In this document: positions 60,010-64,000 of the stretch, piece after piece
Position numbering within the stretch: position 1 is the first letter of the stretch
Layout of the letters: the number at the start of each line of letters is the position of its first letter
Assembly (NCBI RefSeq): GCF_015624425.1
Contig: NZ_CP049919.1
Coordinates: 868,001-932,000 of the forward strand
Reading direction: 5' to 3'
Source of the DNA: Roseateles sp. DAIF2
Lineage (GTDB): Bacteria > Pseudomonadota > Gammaproteobacteria > Burkholderiales > Burkholderiaceae_C
Length of the DNA: 64,000 bases
Made by a program: the position numbers and the translations under genes
The notes under the pieces: model-generated
Seen by the model: only the letters and a program-made list of their open reading frames with translations
Database searches by the model: none
Told to the model about the DNA's origin: nothing

Positions 60010-61389
60010 ATGTTTGTCTCCATCAAGGTCAAAGTTCTAGTAGACAGCGCGGGGCCCGGCATCGACATGCCGGCGCTGTTGACGCCAGTCGGGCTGTTGA
60101 GGCCACTTCTGGACTACTTTGTTGCCGAGCAACATAAAAGCCTGTCATGGATGCGCAAAGTGACGCATTCGGTTCAATTGTTCTTGGAGTACATGCATGC
60201 GAACCCGAGTGAAGTAGACACGCGTGTTCTCTTTGCCAACTTTGCAAGACGCCTCTACACGGGCACGTTTGATCTACAGACACGTGCCGATCCGAGTGGG
60301 CTTTGCTGGGCACCCAGAAGCATCTCAGACGCAAGCCGCATCATTAGCGATCTGAACCTCTTCCTGGACTGGCAGGGTGAGCGGCAACCTGCCGCATTGA
60401 GCGTGAACCCAAGAGTTTCGGCAAGCCGCTATGAGAAGCAGTGGCTTGACGCTGCCACCCGTTACCGACGGGAGAATGCCCTTCTTGGGCACCTTTGGAG
60501 CCGTCGCGATGAGGCGTCCGTTTCAAGCTCCAGGCAGGTCCGCGCGAAGAGAGGCCCTCATTCCAGGGACGGAGAGCCCCCCGCCTTTCCTGAAGGCGAA
60601 TTTATGAACCTACTTACCGATGGTTTTCGCGTGGGTAAGCGCATTGACTATCGTGGGCAATTGATCACACTGTTGTTGCATGGCGCGGGATTTCGAGAAT
60701 CAGAGCCATTTCATCTGTATATCGAAGATGTGGCACACGATCCGATAAACCCGGGGGCGGCACTGGTTCGAATTCATCATCCGTCCGCAGGACATGCGCC
60801 TTCCAGTTGGAGGGGGAACTTGAAAAAAAACAAGCGTGGGACGCGTGCTGAATATTTGATGGACGAATTCGGATTAAAACCTAGAAATCAAAATTTTGAC
60901 AATAGCCATGCCGGTTGGAAGGGTGGGCTATGTGATGCCCCATACTACATGGAGGCACGCTGGTTTGAGGCGCAGTACGGAACTATCTTCATGGATGCTT
61001 GGCTGCGGTATCTCCATCAAATTTCCAGAATCGATCGGAATCATCCATTCGCGTTTGTAAATTTAGGCCGCGGCCGGTTAGGGGATCCCTACAAGGTATC
61101 GCAATTCAACGATGCCCATGCGGCTGCATGTCGGCGTATCGGTCTGAATGTCAGAAAAGATCTCGGGACTACTCCGCATGGTCATCGACATGCTTATGGC
61201 CGACGTCTTGTGAAGGCCGGAATGAATCAGAAGTACATACGGATTTTCATGCATCATGCCAGCATCGAAAGTCAGGCTGTATACACGCAACCGACCTCGG
61301 CTGAGGTTGCTGAAGCGTTGCAGAGCAGCATGGATCGGTTGGCAGCTAGTTCAGCTGAGAGGCTGAGAAAACGCCAAGCCTCAGAGTGA
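60010..61389 (+). CDS. gmtY: Tyrosine recombinase, GmtY-like (gamma-mobile-trio)
   Basis: The 459-residue protein has an N-terminal SAM-like region (SLSWMRKVTHSVQLFLEYMH) and a C-terminal tyrosine-recombinase domain. The catalytic residues are R229 in GAGFRESEPFHLYIED, H390 and R393 in TPHGHRHAYGRR, H415/H416 in IFMHHASIES and the nucleophile Y425 in QAVYTQPT. The architecture and the opening VSIKVKVLVDSAG resemble GmtY as I remember it. AT-rich codons and AAAAAAAA near 60822 mark it as foreign. The start at 60010 has a weak ribosome site. It overlaps the next gene by 1 bp. Confidence 0.75.
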   Translation: MFVSIKVKVLVDSAGPGIDMPALLTPVGLLRPLLDYFVAEQHKSLSWMRKVTHSVQLFLEYMHANPSEVDTRVLFANFARRLYTGTFDLQTRADPSGLCWAPRSISDASRIISDLNLFLDWQGERQPAALSVNPRVSASRYEKQWLDAATRYRRENALLGHLWSRRDEASVSSSRQVRAKRGPHSRDGEPPAFPEGEFMNLLTDGFRVGKRIDYRGQLITLLLHGAGFRESEPFHLYIEDVAHDPINPGAALVRIHHPSAGHAPSSWRGNLKKNKRGTRAEYLMDEFGLKPRNQNFDNSHAGWKGGLCDAPYYMEARWFEAQYGTIFMDAWLRYLHQISRIDRNHPFAFVNLGRGRLGDPYKVSQFNDAHAAACRRIGLNVRKDLGTTPHGHRHAYGRRLVKAGMNQKYIRIFMHHASIESQAVYTQPTSAEVAEALQSSMDRLAASSAERLRKRQASE

Positions 61390-64000
61390 TGAATGACTTC
61401 TCCGTCCTTGATAGAAAACTTGACCAGCTATTGCAGTCAAGAAAGCTAAGCGACTATGGATCGGAGGCTGCACGTGAAATGCATAAAATATGTCGAATTC
61501 GATATATTGAAGGTGGGCGACGATTTAATCTGGACGAGGTTTCCAAAGATTATTTGGCGGCGACTGGTAGGGATCTGAAAAATGAGCAGAAATATGCCCG
61601 TAGCGCAGCCTGTGTTGTCGCGAGATCTTGGCAGGAGGCCGCCGATCTAGAGAGTTGCGATCTTGATATTTCAGCTCCGCCAGGGCATCCCGACTACGTG
61701 TTGCAAGAGCAAATTTCAGATCCTTTGAGAAAAGCGACTAGGATTTTGAGCTTGCTGGCAATTCACTTGGTTTGTAAGTTTCGATTCGAACGCGGAGAAC
61801 TGGACTTCAGTGCCAAGAAAGTTGCGCAGGACCGTGTGCTCTCTGAAGGGCCGCTAAAAGGGCGACTGACCTATAACATGGTGAGGGCTTCGCACGAGTT
61901 GTTGGATGCGTGGCAGGGTCATTCAGACAAGCTTCGCATAGCACCATCATGCCTAGCGCAATCCGATGAGCCTGATGTGCTCATTGAGGACTTCCTTAAA
62001 GGACGTGGACTAGACGTTCGAATTGAAGTAGGCCTTCGAGGCATAAATGATGTTTGCCGGGCAAAATTCGAACAGGGCGATTTTGACTTCAGTCCGTTGG
62101 GTCTTGTGAAGGATCTGGTCAAAGCTGGAGTTTTTGGGAGTGCAGGAAATGCGAGGCAGCGACTCCTTAAAGAAGCGCGATACAGAGCTTTAGTCGATTC
62201 ATGGCAGCGCCGCGCTGACGCACAATGGATAAGTACGCTGGCGACCCTTCCCTCCGAGCATCCTGATGCCGTTTACCGGAGTTTGGCATTAAGCTCTGAG
62301 CGGCCTTTAGAGCTGCCGTACATTGGCGTCCATCGTCTCTGTTATCTCCTATACAAGGCAGGTCACATCGATTTCTCTCGTGCAACGATCGCCAAACTCT
62401 ATATGGAGCGTGCTGGGTATAAGGTTGACATATACAGGAATGGTCCAAAGTCGCAGGGTTTTAAACAATTGGTTGATGCGTGGGGGAGGTTTGCTCGTCC
62501 CTGGCTTCAAAGTGTTGGTGCACCTGCTTCATCTGCACCTCGTGCACGTCGACAGACCGGTCACGATAGAAATCTTGAGTGGGTGCGGATCGATCATCCT
62601 GAGCTTGAAGAGTGGAGGCTCCTTGGGGTCGAATGGCTCAGATTAACGAAATCCGGGCTGAGTCAGCGTATTGTGGCATTAGGTACATTTTTCAGAAATT
62701 ACCTAATGCGAAGCGATGTCCCCAAGACACCTGAAAAATTACTTCGGCGAGGGGCGCAAACCCCTGAATTTCTCCAGATAGTGGGAGTGACGCGAAATCA
62801 TGTTGCGCAAAACAATCGTCTGCGGGAGTTTGTCGAATGGGTTCTTTTAAGGGACTTTAGCGATGAGGCGGATGATGGCCAGTTGATGGTTTCCCCTGCT
62901 TATCGGAATCCATTTCCACCGGAGATTGTTCCGCGTGGGCTGGGTATGTATTCCGAAAGCGTGCGATCACCTCTTCCCTATGGCTACATCGCTGAACTTC
63001 GGAAAATATTGGCCGAAGGCGAGAGTTTTGGCGATTGGAAATATGCGCAGAATGCGCAAGGCGCATCTGTTGGAAGTATTGGCGCGCCGGGCAGGGACTG
63101 GTTTGTTGTTGATCCGTCAATTATTGACAATAACGACCCGGACTGTGTCTGGCGGATGCGCACGTTTAAGGGCGGGAGCGCAAGTCCCACTGTCGTGTAT
63201 CAGATGTGGAGTCCTGTTCGCTCGGTAGCCGTACTTACCAAGCTGCTCTTGCCTCTGCGAACGTCACAAGTACGTCTTCTGGACTCGGGGGAGTCCGACA
63301 CATGGAAGAAAGAGCGTGGCCATTGGGTGCTCAACGATCATCCATTGGCCGAGAAAGGCAAAGTCTGGCGACAAGGGGTGCTACGGCGCGTGGTTGATCT
63401 CGCGGAAGGGGTGGAGCCGGCAACTCAGCTGTATATCAACACGAATAAGACAGCTGATCAGGAGAAGTTCGGGCCGAGTAAGGGGTATGACATGCCTTGG
63501 TTCGTGGCTGGGGATCCAATTGACAATGTCTTCTATTGGCTGGAAAAGCTTCGAAACTGGCAGAGTAAATACAACCCGCTTGATCGGCGCACTTCGTGGG
63601 CTGAACTCGATGGTCGACACATTCAACCAAAAACACCTGAACAGCTTGCTTCCTATCCTGATGCATGCTTTCTGTTCCGGATGGCGGAAGCAACTGAAGG
63701 TGGACGAGCCCTGCCAGTGTCGGATGGGGTTGTTGACGGCGCTTGGGCCAATCTGCTCGGGGAGTTTCAGCGTCGTTTGTCTGAGCGAGGTGAAACCCAT
63801 CCGGGCGGTGCGCCAATTGTCCTAGTAGAGACTGATGGGAAGGGGCGTCGGGGCAGAACGGATTTCCCCCTGCATAGCTTGCGCGTTTCGCTCATCACGG
63901 CACTTGCCCTAGATGGGGAAGTGCCGTTTGCGATTTTGCAGAAGTTGGTAGGGCATAGCCGGCTCATCATGACGCTCTACTACACCAAGCCCGGGCATTC
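61389..64000 (+). CDS. gmtZ: Large tyrosine recombinase, GmtZ-like (gamma-mobile-trio), runs off the window
   Basis: The ATG at 61389 uses the last base of the gmtY stop (TGATG), and the frame stays open to the window end, 870 codons so far. Residues about 31-371 are four tandem units of about 95 residues, each shaped like C-x-x-KFExGxxDFS ... VKD ... G ... ARY..LVDSWQ, probably winged-helix DNA-binding modules. The end holds recombinase residues: LPLRTSQVRLLD, HSLR (H829, R832), GHSR (H856) and Tyr864/865 in MTLYYTK. It resembles GmtZ by order and size. GmtX would be expected next, beyond the window. Confidence 0.72.
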   Translation, partial: MNDFSVLDRKLDQLLQSRKLSDYGSEAAREMHKICRIRYIEGGRRFNLDEVSKDYLAATGRDLKNEQKYARSAACVVARSWQEAADLESCDLDISAPPGHPDYVLQEQISDPLRKATRILSLLAIHLVCKFRFERGELDFSAKKVAQDRVLSEGPLKGRLTYNMVRASHELLDAWQGHSDKLRIAPSCLAQSDEPDVLIEDFLKGRGLDVRIEVGLRGINDVCRAKFEQGDFDFSPLGLVKDLVKAGVFGSAGNARQRLLKEARYRALVDSWQRRADAQWISTLATLPSEHPDAVYRSLALSSERPLELPYIGVHRLCYLLYKAGHIDFSRATIAKLYMERAGYKVDIYRNGPKSQGFKQLVDAWGRFARPWLQSVGAPASSAPRARRQTGHDRNLEWVRIDHPELEEWRLLGVEWLRLTKSGLSQRIVALGTFFRNYLMRSDVPKTPEKLLRRGAQTPEFLQIVGVTRNHVAQNNRLREFVEWVLLRDFSDEADDGQLMVSPAYRNPFPPEIVPRGLGMYSESVRSPLPYGYIAELRKILAEGESFGDWKYAQNAQGASVGSIGAPGRDWFVVDPSIIDNNDPDCVWRMRTFKGGSASPTVVYQMWSPVRSVAVLTKLLLPLRTSQVRLLDSGESDTWKKERGHWVLNDHPLAEKGKVWRQGVLRRVVDLAEGVEPATQLYINTNKTADQEKFGPSKGYDMPWFVAGDPIDNVFYWLEKLRNWQSKYNPLDRRTSWAELDGRHIQPKTPEQLASYPDACFLFRMAEATEGGRALPVSDGVVDGAWANLLGEFQRRLSERGETHPGGAPIVLVETDGKGRRGRTDFPLHSLRVSLITALALDGEVPFAILQKLVGHSRLIMTLYYTKPGH

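Overview
The window is very GC-rich, gene-dense DNA from a bacterial chromosome, probably a betaproteobacterium of the Burkholderiales (Roseateles / Rubrivivax-like). The evidence is the codon use, the abundance of LysR, TRAP and TauABC-type systems, short GC-rich palindromic intergenic repeats, and the style of the encoded families. No rRNA, tRNA, CRISPR array or classical insertion sequence was seen. The last 5 kb is compositionally foreign: lower GC, and codons such as AAA, TTT, GAT and AGA are common. Layout: 1-3.0 kb, a LysR regulator (cut by the window edge) divergent from a pirin and two isochorismatase-like hydrolases, one of them YcaC. 3.1-10.8 kb, small or unknown proteins: a DedA-rhodanese fusion, a very large patatin-like membrane protein, a gluzincin-type metalloprotease, a lipoprotein and two hypotheticals. 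11.0-15.4 kb, an exported protein, then a TauD-type dioxygenase with an ABC importer of the nitrate/sulfonate type. 15.4-19.5 kb, a histidine kinase with an ethylene-receptor-like sensor, a PPC-domain protein, a YnfA-type membrane protein, a Gfo/Idh/MocA oxidoreductase and a GNAT. 19.6-30.4 kb, a complete tetronate (L-threonate / D-erythronate) catabolic operon: GntR regulator, ltnD, otnK, otnC, otnI, denD, a TRAP importer, an aldehyde dehydrogenase and an SDR. 30.4-38.1 kb, an ABC-F ATPase, then DUF2946, TonB receptor and PepSY genes (metal or siderophore uptake), then a hydrolase-TPR fusion. 38.3-43.4 kb, RidA, GST, SRPBCC, a GlxA-type regulator and a polar amino-acid ABC importer that lacks its ATPase. 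43.6-47.8 kb, reverse transsulfuration (cystathionine beta-synthase plus a gamma-lyase-type enzyme), a 2-oxoglutarate oxygenase and a thioesterase. 47.8-51.6 kb, a DUF2306 protein, a two-component system and a MipA/OmpV outer-membrane protein; three promoters here share the same 11-bp direct-repeat operator. 51.6-59.0 kb, a peptide-binding protein, DsbD-like and thioredoxin-like redox proteins, a ProQ-like RNA chaperone, a TPR-GGDEF protein and a small Cys-rich protein. 59.2-64.0 kb, the left end of a mobile island. The most striking observation is at 59.2 kb. The first ten codons of a GC-rich thymidine kinase gene are visible and then run into unrelated AT-richer DNA. About 200 bp further on, a complete, differently coded thymidine kinase gene begins, followed by two large overlapping tyrosine-recombinase genes that I recognise as resembling gmtY and gmtZ of the gamma-mobile-trio islands. 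This looks like an element that inserts into the 5' end of tdk and carries its own tdk to replace the one it breaks. The rest of the island, its cargo and the displaced part of host tdk would lie beyond the window.
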